A stretch of 64,000 bases of DNA from Sapria himalayana (taxonomy: Eukaryota > Streptophyta > Magnoliopsida > Malpighiales > Rafflesiaceae): positions 34,504 to 98,503 of the forward strand of contig JAREIK010002995.1 in the NCBI GenBank assembly GCA_029783825.1, written 5' to 3'. The position numbers were made by a program, and so were the translations under genes. The notes beneath the pieces are model-generated. The model saw only the letters and a list, made by a program, of their open reading frames with translations, was not told where the DNA came from and searched no databases. Positions 53,301-64,000 of the stretch are shown piece by piece (the first letter of the stretch is position 1; the number at the start of each line of letters is the position of its first letter).

Positions 53301-55660
53301 TGATCATTAATATAATATCTATCAATATAATTGTTTATATTAAATTTACATGATATATAATTATTAAGATTATCATTACTAAATATAGTATTCACATATA
53401 AAAAAAAATTTAAAAATTGTTATATTTTCAAAGGTTATAACCTTGAAAAATGATAAAAAATAACAAAAATAAATTTTTTGTTATATCATTCTTTAAATAA
53501 AACTTATAAACCAATAAATGCCTAAACACATAAATCTCTCAACTCCTAAACCTCGAAGCTCCTTAATACTTAAACCTTTAAACTCGTAAACCTTAAATAT
53601 AATTTAAATTATATAGTATAATATTAATTACAAAATAAAGTATGAGTGATACAAATATAATTAAAAAAATTTTTTTTTCATCAAAAAAATATATAAGATT
53701 ATAAAGAGAAGAAAAAACTAAAAAACAAAAATTATTATTTAGTAGTAAATTTTACATTTTTTTTGAATCTTTTTAGGTTTTTTAATTATATTTTAATTTA
53801 TATCTATCATATTAATAATAGCATATTAATTTATCTTTTGATAATTTATATCATAACTATCAATAAAATTGTTTATATTTACTTTATTTTATATATAATT
53901 ATAATGATTATTATTACTAAATATTGTATTCACATTTTTAAAAAAATTTAAAATTATTATATTTTCAAAGGTTATAACCTTTGAAAATGTGAAAAAATAT
54001 CAAAAATATTTTTTTGTTATTTCAGTGTTTAAATTAATGCTATAAACAACTAAATACCTAAAAACATAAATTTCTAAACTTTTAAATGACAAAATAAATT
54101 ATTAGTGAGACATATCTAATTTAAATTATAATAGTATACCATAATAATAAATAATAAATCACATTTTTTAATTATAATTTTAAATATTCATTTTAATTAT
54201 TTATTTGTTTATTTATATACAAATATTAATTACAATATAAATGAGCTAGACAAAATTGATTTATATAAATTATTTTTCATCAAAAAATTATAGATAAACA
54301 TTTTAAAATAAAAAATTTTTAAAACAAAAAATTATTATATAGTAATATATTTTGCTTTGCTTCTGAATCATTTTAGGTTTTATAATTATATTTTAATTGA
54401 TATCTATCTTATTTATAATAGATTATTAAATTATTTTTTTATAATTATTAGATTATTAATAATAAAATTGTTTATATTTAATTTACATGATATATAATTA
54501 TAAAGATTATTATAACTAAATATTATATTTAAATTTGAAAATAATTTAAAAATTATTATATTTTTAAAGGTTTAAAAATTTGAAAATTATTATTTAATAA
54601 TTTAAAAATTTTTTGTTATTTTATTGTTTATATAAAACCTATAAACTACTAAATGCCTAAACGCTTAAATCATTAAACTCCTAAACCCCAAAACCCTTAA
54701 ATACTTAAACATTTAAACCATCTTTAAAGGTTTAAGTATTTTTAAATATTATATAAATATATATCAATAAATAATAGTTTATTAATTTATTTTTTCATGA
54801 TTATTATATTTATATTTATATTTAGTTTATTAATATCTATCAATAAAATTGTTTATTTTTAATTTACTTGATATATAATTATTAAGTTTATTTTAACTAA
54901 ATATTCTATTCACATTTGAAAAAAATTTAAAATTATTATATTTATAAAGGGTATAAGCTTCAAAATTTATATAAAATTTGAAAAATAATTTTTTTGTTAT
55001 TTCATTATTTAAATAAAACATATAAACTACTAAATGCCTAAACACTTAAATCAATATACTCCTAAATTACTAAATACTTAAACCATTAAACCTGGTATAT
55101 CATAAATAATTATTCATTAATCTCATTTTTATTTGTCTTCATTATAATTTCAATATTCATTTTAATTATTTATTAATTTATTTTTAATGAAATATTAATT
55201 GCAAAATAAAATTATGAATGAGACAAATATAATTTAAATAATTTATCTTCATCAAAAAAATTTATAAGCTTATAAAAAGAATCAAAATTTAAAAATAAAA
55301 AATTATTATTTAGTGATATATTTAACTTTTATTTTGAATCGTTTTAGGTTTTGCAAATATATTTTAATTAATATCTATCTTATTAATAATAGTTTATTAA
55401 TCTATATTATGATCAGTATTATAATATCGATCAATAAAATTATTTATATTTAATTTGCATGATATTTAATTTTTATGATTATTATAATTAAATATTGTAT
55501 TAACATTTTAAAAAAAAATAAAAATTATAATATTTTCAATGGTTATAACATTGAAAATGAGAAAAAATCATAAAAATAATTTTTTTGTTATTTAATTATT
55601 TAAATAAAACCTATAAACCACAAAATACCTAAATACTTAAATTACTAAACTCCTAAACCC
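50391..55660 (-). repeat. Satellite block, minus orientation, between hAT copy 2 and segment A
   Basis: About eight to nine units. The part up to ~54040 matches 25940-29600, and the part from ~54470 to the end matches 34190-35508, including the scar at 54716-54734. The ~4.6 kb that lies between these points in module R1, with the LTR, is reduced here to about 0.4 kb. The open frame at 53763-53951 is chance. Confidence 0.85.
54716..54734 (-). repeat. Truncated-unit scar, marker of module R2
   Basis: aaaccatctttaaaggttt is identical to 34431-34449 and the reverse complement of 12058-12076. It lies 927 bp before the segment A edge. Confidence 0.75.
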
Positions 55661-56912
55661 TGATACTACTACAAACACACACATAGTGATGGACCACAGT
55701 ACACACGTGCACATATTTTTGTCGATTTTGGTGTAGCATTTAGAGGGGCCAGCAAGTCCTGGAAGCAGCCAGAAGTATGGCCAACCACCTTGTAGAGGGC
55801 CCCACTAGCAAGCCGGGATGATAACATTCAGACAACTAACGAGACCGAGCAAAGTGGTTAGGAGTAAACCCAGGAGTAACTAGGAGTGGGTCCCACTAGC
55901 CCTATCAGGCAGCATAGAGGGCCACCCAACCGTCGCCCAACAGGAGTAGCAGGTAATTTATGATTAATTGGAGAGCCGGAAAAATCCGAAGTATCAACAA
56001 GCAGGGCCAGTAAGCAATGGAGTCCAGACCAGCCACACGGGAGCGAAAGATTCAAACTTGTAGTTTATGTTTGTAGTCTTATTTGTATTTTGGACTTTGT
56101 ATGCACCATGTACTTGTAAAGATGGATCATGACATACCCACACACACAATCTTGTATGTTCTCAATGTAGCATGCAATGAGGGAAACTGGACCCATGAGT
56201 ATCTCTAAGTGGCGCCCACTAATGCATTTTGTAAATACACATTAGGCGATGCTACACTCCCGGGAGCAGAAGACCGATCTTTATAGCATTATGTAATTTT
56301 ACTTGTATTCTAGCTTGGTTGTACACGTAGATAATTAGACAATGAGATGGACCTCATCAGACATGCACACCAATGCATTCATATTTTTTTATATTTTTTC
56401 GGTGCAACATACAGCCATTTCTTGGAACTCAAGGAGGAGGCATTCTAACCCAAGAGATACTCTTTTGAAGATCATTGGAGCAAAAGAATGTGGAATTTAG
56501 AGGTGAGAATGAATTGACAAAGTGCTGTAGATATGGACTTGTAGATTTATGGGTATTAAGTTTTACATGTATTCTATTGCATAGCAATGACATAGGAAAA
56601 TGCTTGATGCTGCATGTCACACACATGCACAATCTTATATTTGCATAGTTTTAATATGGTGCATCATTCATGTTTCTCCAAGAGGCTTGGAAAAATCCGA
56701 ATGGAAAGGATGCAGTGTGCATAATGACTCAATGCAAACTCTTATGTCTGGGAATTCCAGGTGATTTTAGTTTTATTCGTACGCATGGAATTTTAGGCAT
56801 TATGTTTTTTTATGTATTTTATGCATATAATCATTAAGGTGCATAAGATTTGGTGGACTGGCCTAAATTAGTCAGCTTTTTAGTCTCTTGTAAGTTGTGT
56901 GCCTAAATGATA

Positions 56913-56940
56913 AATAAAGTGTGTATTTTCTAAAAAAAAA
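56913..56940 (+). other. AATAAA signal and poly(A) run
   Basis: AATAAA at 56913-56918 is followed 13 nt later by nine A (56932-56940), then immediately by the telomere-like array. This is the layout of a reverse-transcribed mRNA-like 3' end. Confidence 0.6.
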
Positions 56941-57016
56941 CCATAAACCCTAAACTTTAAATCATAAACCTTAAACCATAAACTATAACCCTAATCCATA
57001 AACCCTAAATCCTAAA
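56941..57016 (-). repeat. Degenerate interstitial telomere-like array (CCCTAAA type), copy 2
   Basis: Eleven units in register: ccataaa, ccctaaa, ctttaaa, tcataaa, ccttaaa, ccataaa, ctataa, ccctaat, ccataaa, ccctaaa, tcctaaa. The 6-bp unit sits at the position corresponding to the 6-bp unit of copy 1. It begins directly after the poly(A) run. Confidence 0.78.
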
Positions 57017-57196
57017 TCTCATGTTTTGCACTTTTATAATCAAATGACTAAGTGTTAAATTTAAATTGAAATTCACAACTTTTAGGAATGTCACAGATTT
57101 ATATTTTTGTATATGTAACACAAAGTCATGACTAAAGGGGTGAGTTATGGATTCAGTCTCTTTCTTGCTTTAGATTATTGTACCATTAGCAATGGT

Positions 57197-57389
57197 CATG
57201 ATTGTATATTTTATCTCTAGAAAACAAAATCATATCGATGAGAACATGCCATAACTTGAGTCTCTCTGTTGAACATATTGTTATGGCACTAAGATTGATC
57301 ATTAAAACATATTTAATCACTATAATACTCGGTCACAGTATTGGATATGACCATAGCTTGTACATTTTATCTTTATATTGCAAAGTCAT
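57197..57389 (+). repeat. Diverged 38-bp direct repeat in segment A
   Basis: 57197-57233 and 57352-57389 share the pattern CAT..TTGTA.ATTTTATCT.TA.....CAAA.TCAT, 155 bp apart. A 'cattgcactgggaatg / taccattagcaatgg' likeness around them hints at an old minisatellite; I cannot confirm further units by eye. Confidence 0.45.
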
Positions 57390-58130
57390 TGCACTGGGAA
57401 TGCTTGTAACTTTGGAGATTCCTCAAGAGCAAAAGTCATGACCCTAGAAATAGTTAAAGATCAAGTGCTACCCTTTATAACTTTCTATAACTAAAATTTT
57501 TGGGATTTGAAATATCACTATGGCCTTTTCCTTTGATCTATGACCTCACGTGTCAATATGCAAGAATAATATTTTGAGTAATAATTAAAACCTTTAATAC
57601 ATTTAATATGATTCATTTACATATTTTTGGGTATTGCGAGCTTGTATACATAGCTTATTTAATATAAAAACAAATAAATGATACTTTTCATATCCATGAG
57701 GATATAAAAAAAAGGCTTAGACATGCCAATAAAATAAATTTTATGATTCTTGATTGAAAGAGTACCCATACTTCTTACCATGCTCAAAATGCCCTGGGGC
57801 TAGTTTGTTCGAAAAGGCTACAAGGTGGTTATTTTTTTAGAGGTTTAAATATGTTTTAAAAAAATTGCTTTGAGTTTGTGCATGAGAGATATTTTATAAG
57901 AAATTACAATAATCAATATAAATAGCATTCTCAACAACTAGCTATTTCAACACATAGGGGTACAACTTTGGTTTAGTCTGTTAGCGTACGTGAGTCAAAT
58001 TACCTTTGATAGCCCAGTGGTTCAACATCAAATATGATGAGATATAATAGAGATAAAGTAAAAGCTCATATTATTTTGGTTAGAGCTTTAGCAATCATTC
58101 TAGAGTTGAGTGAGGAACAAAATAAATTGT

Positions 58131-59869
58131 TTTAATTATTCAGTATAATTTTAATTTTTATTTTAATTATTTATTAGTTTATTTTTATAGAAATATTAAT
58201 TACAAAATAAATTATTAGTGAGATAGATCTAATTTAAATAAAACCGGTATATCCTAAATAATAATGAATAAATCTCATTTTTTTCCATTTTAATTTTAAA
58301 TATTCGAATTTAATTATTTATTTGTTTATTTTTATATAAATATTAATTACAAAATAAATTATGAGTTACATAAATATAATTTATATAAATTATTTTTCAT
58401 CAAAATAATATAGATAAACTATTTAAAATAATAAAAAATTTCATAACAAAAAATTTTTATATAGTAATATATTTTGCTTTGCTTCTGAATCATTTTATGT
58501 TTTGTAATTATATTATAATTGATATCTATCTTATTAATAATAGATTATTAATTTATTTTTTGATCATTATTAGAATATTTATCAATAAAATAGTTTATAT
58601 TGAATTTATATGATATATAATACATAATAAATACTAAATAATAAATCTAATTTTTATTTCTATTTATTATAATTTTAAATATTCATTTTAATATTTTATT
58701 AGTTTATTTTTAGAGAAATATTTATTACAAAAAAAATTATGAGTGCAACAATATAATTTAAATAATTTATTTTTAATTAAAAAATATATATACGCATATA
58801 AAAGATGTAAAAATTTAAAAATTTAAAATTATTATCCAGTAATATATTTTACTTTAATTTTGAATCAATTGGGGTTTTGTAAATATTTTTTAATTAATTT
58901 CTATCTTTTTATTAATAATTTATTAATATAATTTTTGATCATTATTATAATATCTATCAATAAAATTGTTTATATTGAATTTATATGATATATAATTATT
59001 AAAATTATTATAACTAAATATTGGATTTACATTTCAAAAAATTTTAAATATTATTATATTTTCAAAGGTTATAACCTATTAAAATTAGAAAAAATTACAA
59101 AATTTTTTTTTGTTATTTTATTGGTTAAATAAAATCTATAAACCACTAAATGACTAAAAACATGAATCGCTAAACACCTATACGACAAAACCTCTAAATA
59201 CTTAAACTATTAAATTGGTATACATTAATAATAAATTATAAATCTCATTTTATGTTTTATTCAGTATAATTTTAAATTTTTATTTTAATTATTTATCAGT
59301 TTATTTTTATAGAAATATTAATTACAAAATAAATTATTAGTGAGACATATATAACTTAAATTAAATTGGTATACCCTAAATAATAAATAATATATCTGGT
59401 TTCTTTTTCATTATAATTTTTAATATTCATTTTAATTATTAATTTTTTATTTTTATGTAAATATTAATTAAAAAATAAATTATGAGTTAGACAAATATAA
59501 TTTATGTAAATTATTTTTAATCAAAGAAATATATATAAACTTTTTAAAAAATAAAAATTTTAAAACAAAAATTATTATATAATAATATATTTTGGTTTGC
59601 TTATAAATCATTTTATATTTTATAATTATATTTTAATTGATATCTATCTTAATAATAATAGATTATTAATTTAATTTTTGATCATTATTAGAATATTAAT
59701 CACTAAAATTGTTTATATTGAATTTATATGATATATAAATATAATGATTTTTATAACTCAATATTGAATTTGCTTTTGAAAAAATTTAAAAAATATTATA
59801 TTTTCAAAGGTTATAACCATTGAAAATATCGGAAAACAATTAAAATAAATCTTTTGTAATTGGTTTTAT
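58131..59869 (-). repeat. Satellite block, minus orientation, right of segment A
   Basis: About three units in minus orientation, with dyads near 59070 and 59813. A deletion near 58620 joins 'ttgaatttatatgatatataa' to 'tacataataaatactaaataataaatc', skipping the dyad and box. Confidence 0.85.
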
Positions 59870-59897
59870 TTAATCAATAAAATAACAAAAAAAAATT
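59848..59897. repeat. Second fold-back junction in the satellite
   Basis: Minus-oriented sequence 'aaataaatcttttgtaatt' (ending 59861) faces its approximate reverse complement 'aataacaaaaaaaaattt' (from about 59880) across a short spacer, and from here the units read plus. The axis is near 59870. The turn lies at the stretch between dyad and box, a different unit position from the turn at 1056. Confidence 0.65.
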
Positions 59898-62800
59898 TAA
59901 TTTTTTTTTCATTTTCATAGGTTATAATAATATAATAATATTTAAAATTTTTTGAAATGTGAATATAATATTTAGTTATAATAATATTTATAATTATATA
60001 TGATATAAATTCAATATAACTAATTTTATTGATATATATTATAATAATGATCAAAAAATAAATTAATAAACTATTAATAATAAGATAGATAATAATTAAA
60101 AAATATTTACAAAACCCAAATTGATTCAAAATTAAAGTAAAATATATTACTGGATAATAATTTTTAATTTTTAAATTTTTACTTCTTTTTTATGAGTATA
60201 TATATTTTTTTGTTAAAAATAAATTATTTTAATTATATTTGTCGCACTCATAATTTATTTTATATTAAATATTTCTATAAAAATAAACTAACAAATAATT
60301 AAAATGAATATATAAACTATAATAAATAGAATTTAAAATTATATTTATTAATTATTATGTATTATATAGTAGTTTAATGGTTTATGTAATTAGGTATTCG
60401 AGATTTAGGTGTTTACTAATTTAATTATGTATGCATTTAGTGGTTTATAGGTTTTATTTAAAAAATAAAATAACATAACATTTATTTTTATTATTTTTTG
60501 ATATTTTCAAAGGTTATAACCTTTGAAAATATAATAATTTTTAAATTTTTATCAAAGTGAATTTAATATTTTGTTATAATAATCAATATATTTATATATC
60601 ATATTTTAACATAAACAATTTTTGTGATAAATATTCTAATAATGATCAAAAAATAAATTAATAATTTATTATTAAGAAGATAGATATAAAATATAATTAC
60701 AAAACATAAAAGGATTCATAAGCAAAGAAAATATATTATTATATAATAATTTTTTATTTTGAAAATTTTTTTTAAAAAGTTTATCTATATTTTTTTGATT
60801 AAAATTAATATACTTAAATTATATTTGTCTAACTCATAATTTATTTGTTAATTAATATTTACCTAAAATAAAAAATTAATAATTAAAATGAATATTAACA
60901 ATTATAATTAAAAAAATGAGATTTATTATTTATTATTTAGGGTATACCGGTTTAATTTAAGTTATATATGTCTCACTAATTATTTATTTTGTAATTAATA
61001 TATCTATAAAAATAAACTGATAAATAATTAGAATAATAATTTAAAATTATACTGAATAAAAATTAAAATGAGATTTATGATTTATTATTAATGTATTCCA
61101 GTTCAATGGTTAAAAGTATTTTGAGGTTTTGTCATTTAGGAGTTTAGTGATTTATGTTTTTAGGCATTTAATAATTTATATGTTTTATTTAAACAATAAA
61201 ATAACAAAAAAAATTGTAATTTTTTGTCATTTTCAAATGTTAAAACCTTTGAAAATTTAATAATATTTAAAATCTTTTGAAATTTGAATACAATATTTAG
61301 TTATAATAATTTTAATAATTCTATATCTTATAAAATAAATATAAACAATTTGAATACAAAACCCAAATTGATTCAAAATTTAAGTAAAATATATTAGTTG
61401 ATAATAATTTTTAATTTTTAATAATACTTCTTTCATATTTCTTTTAAATGTGTATATATATTTTTTGATTAAAAATAAATTATTTAAATTATATGTGTCG
61501 CACTCATAATTTATTTTGTAATAAAAATGTCTATAAAAATAAACTAATAAATAATTAAACTTAATATTTACTATAATAATAAATTGAAATAAAAATTCAA
61601 TTTATTAATTATTAAGTCGTATATAGCGGTTTAATGGTTTATGTATTTAGGCATTACGGGGTTTAGAAGTTTAGTGATATAACTGTGTATGCATTTAGTG
61701 GATTATAAATTTTATTTAAAAAATAAAATAACATAAAATTTATTTTTATTATTTTTTCATATTTCGAAAGTTTATAACATTAGAAAATATAATAATTTTT
61801 AAATTTTTTTCAAAAGTGAATTCAATATTTAGTTATAATAATCATTATATTTATATATCATATAAATTCAAATAAACAATTTTATTGATAAATATTCTAA
61901 AAATGATCAAAAAATAAATTAAAAAATAATTATTAATAAGATAGATATCAATTAAAATATAATTACAAAACCAAAAATAATTCAGAAGGAGAACAAAATA
62001 TATTACTATATAATAAATTTTAGTTTTTAAATTTTTTATTCTTTTTATAAGTTTATTTATATTTTTCGATGAAAAATAATTTATATAAATTATATTTGTC
62101 TAACTCATAATTTATTTTGTAATTAATATTTATATAAAAATAAACGAATAAATAATTAAAATGAATTTTTAAAATTATAATGAAAAAAATAATATTGAGA
62201 TTTACTATTTATTATTTAGGGTTACCGGTTTAAATGGATTATTATTTATTATTTAGGGTTTTAGAGATTTAGGAGTTATTGAATAAAATGTTTAGGCATT
62301 ATGTGGTTTATAGGTTTTATTTAAAAAATGAAATTTTTTTTAAAAAATTTATTTTTTTAATTTTTCACATTTTCAAAGTTTATAATCTTTGAAAATATGA
62401 TAATTTTAATTTTTTTCAAAAGTGAATTCAATATTTAGTTATAATAATCATTATATATAAATATCATATAAATTCAATATAAAAAATTTTATTGATAAAT
62501 ATTCTAATAATGATTAAAAATTAAATTAATAATCTATTATTAATAAGATAGATATCAATTAAAATATAATTACAAAACCAATAATGATTCAGAAGCAAAG
62601 CAAATTATATTTTTATATAATAATTTTTTGTTTTAAATTTTTTTTTAATAAGTTAATCTATATTTTATTTGATGAAAAATAATTTATATAAATTATAAAT
62701 GTCTAACTTATAATTTATTTTATAATTAATATTTATATAAAAATAAACAAATAAATAATTAAAATGAATATTTAAAATTATAATATAAAAAATAAAAATG

Positions 62801-64000
62801 AGATTTATTGTTTATTATTTAAGATATATCTGATTAAAAAATTATGTATTTAGGGTTTTTGAGATTTAGAAAATATTCATTAAAGTATTTAGGCATTTAG
62901 TAGTTTATAGGTTTTATTTAAACAATGAAATAACAAATAAATCATTTTTGATATTTTTTGAAATTTTGAAAGATTATAACCTTTGAAAATATAATAATTT
63001 TAAAATTAATTAAAAATGTGAATACAATATTTAGTAATAATAATTATTAAAACAATATATAATATAAACTAAATATAAACAATTTTATTGATAGATATTA
63101 TATCAATTATCAAAAAATAAATTAATAAACTATTATTAATATGATAGATATAAATTAACATTTAATTACAAAAACAAAAATGATTAAAAATCAAAGTAAA
63201 TTTATTACTAAATAATAATTTTTGTTTTTTAGTTTTTGCCTCATTTTATGAGATTAGATATTTTTTTGATAAAAAATAAATTATTTAAATTATATTTGTA
63301 TTACTCATAATTTATTTTGTAATTAATATTTCAATAAATTATTAAAATTATATTTAAGGTTTACGAGTTTAAAGGTTTAAGTATTTAGGGGCATCGAGGT
63401 TTACGAGTTTAGAGATTTATTTTTTTAGGCATTTAATGGTTTATAAGTTTTATTTAAATGATGATATAACAAAAAAATTATTTTTTGTTATTTTTTCTCA
63501 TTTTTTAAGGTTATAACCTTTGAAAATAAACTAATTTTTAAATTTTTTTTAATTGTGAATACTATATTTAGTTTTGATAATATTAATAATTATATATCAT
63601 ATAAATTTAATATAACCAATTATATTGATAGATATTATATTAATTATCAAAAAAAATTAATAAACTATTATAAATATGATAGATATTTTTTAAAATATAT
63701 TTGCAAAACCGAAATTTATTCAAAATTAAAGTAAATAAATTACTAAATAAAAATGTTTTTGATGTTTTACTTCTTTTTATAAGTTTATATTTTTTGTTTT
63801 TAAATTATATTATTTAAATTATATTTGTCTTCATTATAATATATTTTGTAATTTATAATTCTATAAAAATAAACTAAAAATAATTAAAATAAATATTTAA
63901 AATTATAATGAATACAAATAAAAGTGAGATTTATTATTTATTATTCAAGATATACCGGTTTAATGATTTAAATATTTAGGTGTTTTGTGGTTTAGGAGTT
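59870..64000 (+). repeat. Satellite block, plus orientation, to the window end
   Basis: About seven units with dyads near 59925, 60516, 61240, 61775, 62380, 62970 and 63515, and boxes near 60390, 61110, 61640, 62250, 62850, 63380 and 63975. A composite unit with the ~147-bp internal duplication lies at 60943-61095. The array runs off the window. The open frame 59866-60129 is low-complexity and not a gene. Confidence 0.88.
60501..60532. repeat. Perfect 32-bp satellite dyad (representative)
   Basis: atattttcaaaggtta (60501-60516) is followed by its exact reverse complement (60517-60532). Confidence 0.9.

Larger units (their letters stand above)
55661..58130 (-). repeat. Segment A, copy 2 (full length, inverted)
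   Basis: The segment starts tgatactactac directly after satellite ctcctaaaccc and ends near 58130 (gaacaaaataaattg) before satellite ttttaattattcagtataat. It is the reverse complement of 8670-11146. In plus-strand order: 55661-56940, a region ending in AATAAA (56913-56918) and nine A (56932-56940); 56941-57016, a telomere-like array; then ~1.1 kb of unrecognised sequence with a 38-bp diverged direct repeat. Frames 55858-56055, 56429-56632 and 57202-57441 show no domain, and the last is only partly conserved in copy 1, so I do not call a gene. The first part could be a retroposed polyadenylated RNA. Confidence 0.7.

Noticed and set aside
1..64000. CRISPR array, because short palindromes recur at regular spacing
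   Set aside because: The spacing is ~595 bp with homologous sequence between, not short unique spacers. No cas genes are present and the sequence is eukaryotic satellite.

Overview
The window looks like plant nuclear heterochromatin and I find no intact gene in it. About 50 of the 64 kb is one extremely AT-rich satellite family with a repeat unit of roughly 595 bp. The rest is five kinds of interruption: two copies of a hAT DNA transposon, two copies of a probable solo LTR, and three copies (one truncated) of an unrecognised roughly 2.5 kb segment, here called segment A. A plant origin is inferred from the BED/RICESLEEPER-type hAT transposase remains, the copia-like look of the LTR, and a degenerate TTTAGGG-type (plant telomere) repeat inside segment A. 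Short AT-rich open frames across the satellite have low-complexity I/N/Y/K/F products and are not genes.

Layout, calling the strand that reads 'ggtttaggagttta...ggttttattta' plus: 1-1056 satellite minus; 1057-8669 plus, with a three-fold ~1.19 kb dimeric higher-order repeat at 2.3-6.0 kb; 8670-11146 segment A; 11147-14575 satellite plus; 14576-15141 LTR; 15147-22704 satellite plus; 22705-25939 hAT copy 1 (left end missing); 25940-31474 satellite minus; 31475-32053 LTR, inverted; 32054-35508 satellite minus; 35509-36444 segment A, truncated and inverted; 36445-46691 satellite minus; 46692-50390 hAT copy 2 (both ends present); 50391-55660 satellite minus; 55661-58130 segment A, inverted; 58131-59869 satellite minus; 59870-64000 satellite plus. 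The satellite changes orientation at three places: about 1056, at the broken left end of hAT copy 1, and about 59870.

The interruptions are not independent insertions. The two LTRs sit at the same satellite target site with the same 5-bp duplication. The hAT copies share the same right-hand 8-bp duplication and the same flank. All segment A copies abut the same satellite position. The window therefore holds three diverged copies of one ancestral module (hAT - satellite - LTR - satellite - A): L (about 8.7-22.7 kb, inverted), R1 (22.7-36.4 kb) and R2 (46.7-58.1 kb, which has lost the LTR part). L and R1 form a large imperfect inverted repeat meeting inside the hAT element.

The most distinctive signal is a 28-36 bp perfect palindrome centred on GGTTATAACC, present about once per repeat unit. 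In at least two units it carries paired changes on both arms that keep the symmetry. No intact CDS, tRNA, rRNA, CRISPR or prokaryotic system was seen. Coordinates of satellite blocks and element edges come from reading the sequence by eye and may be off by a few bases unless a target-site duplication fixes them.
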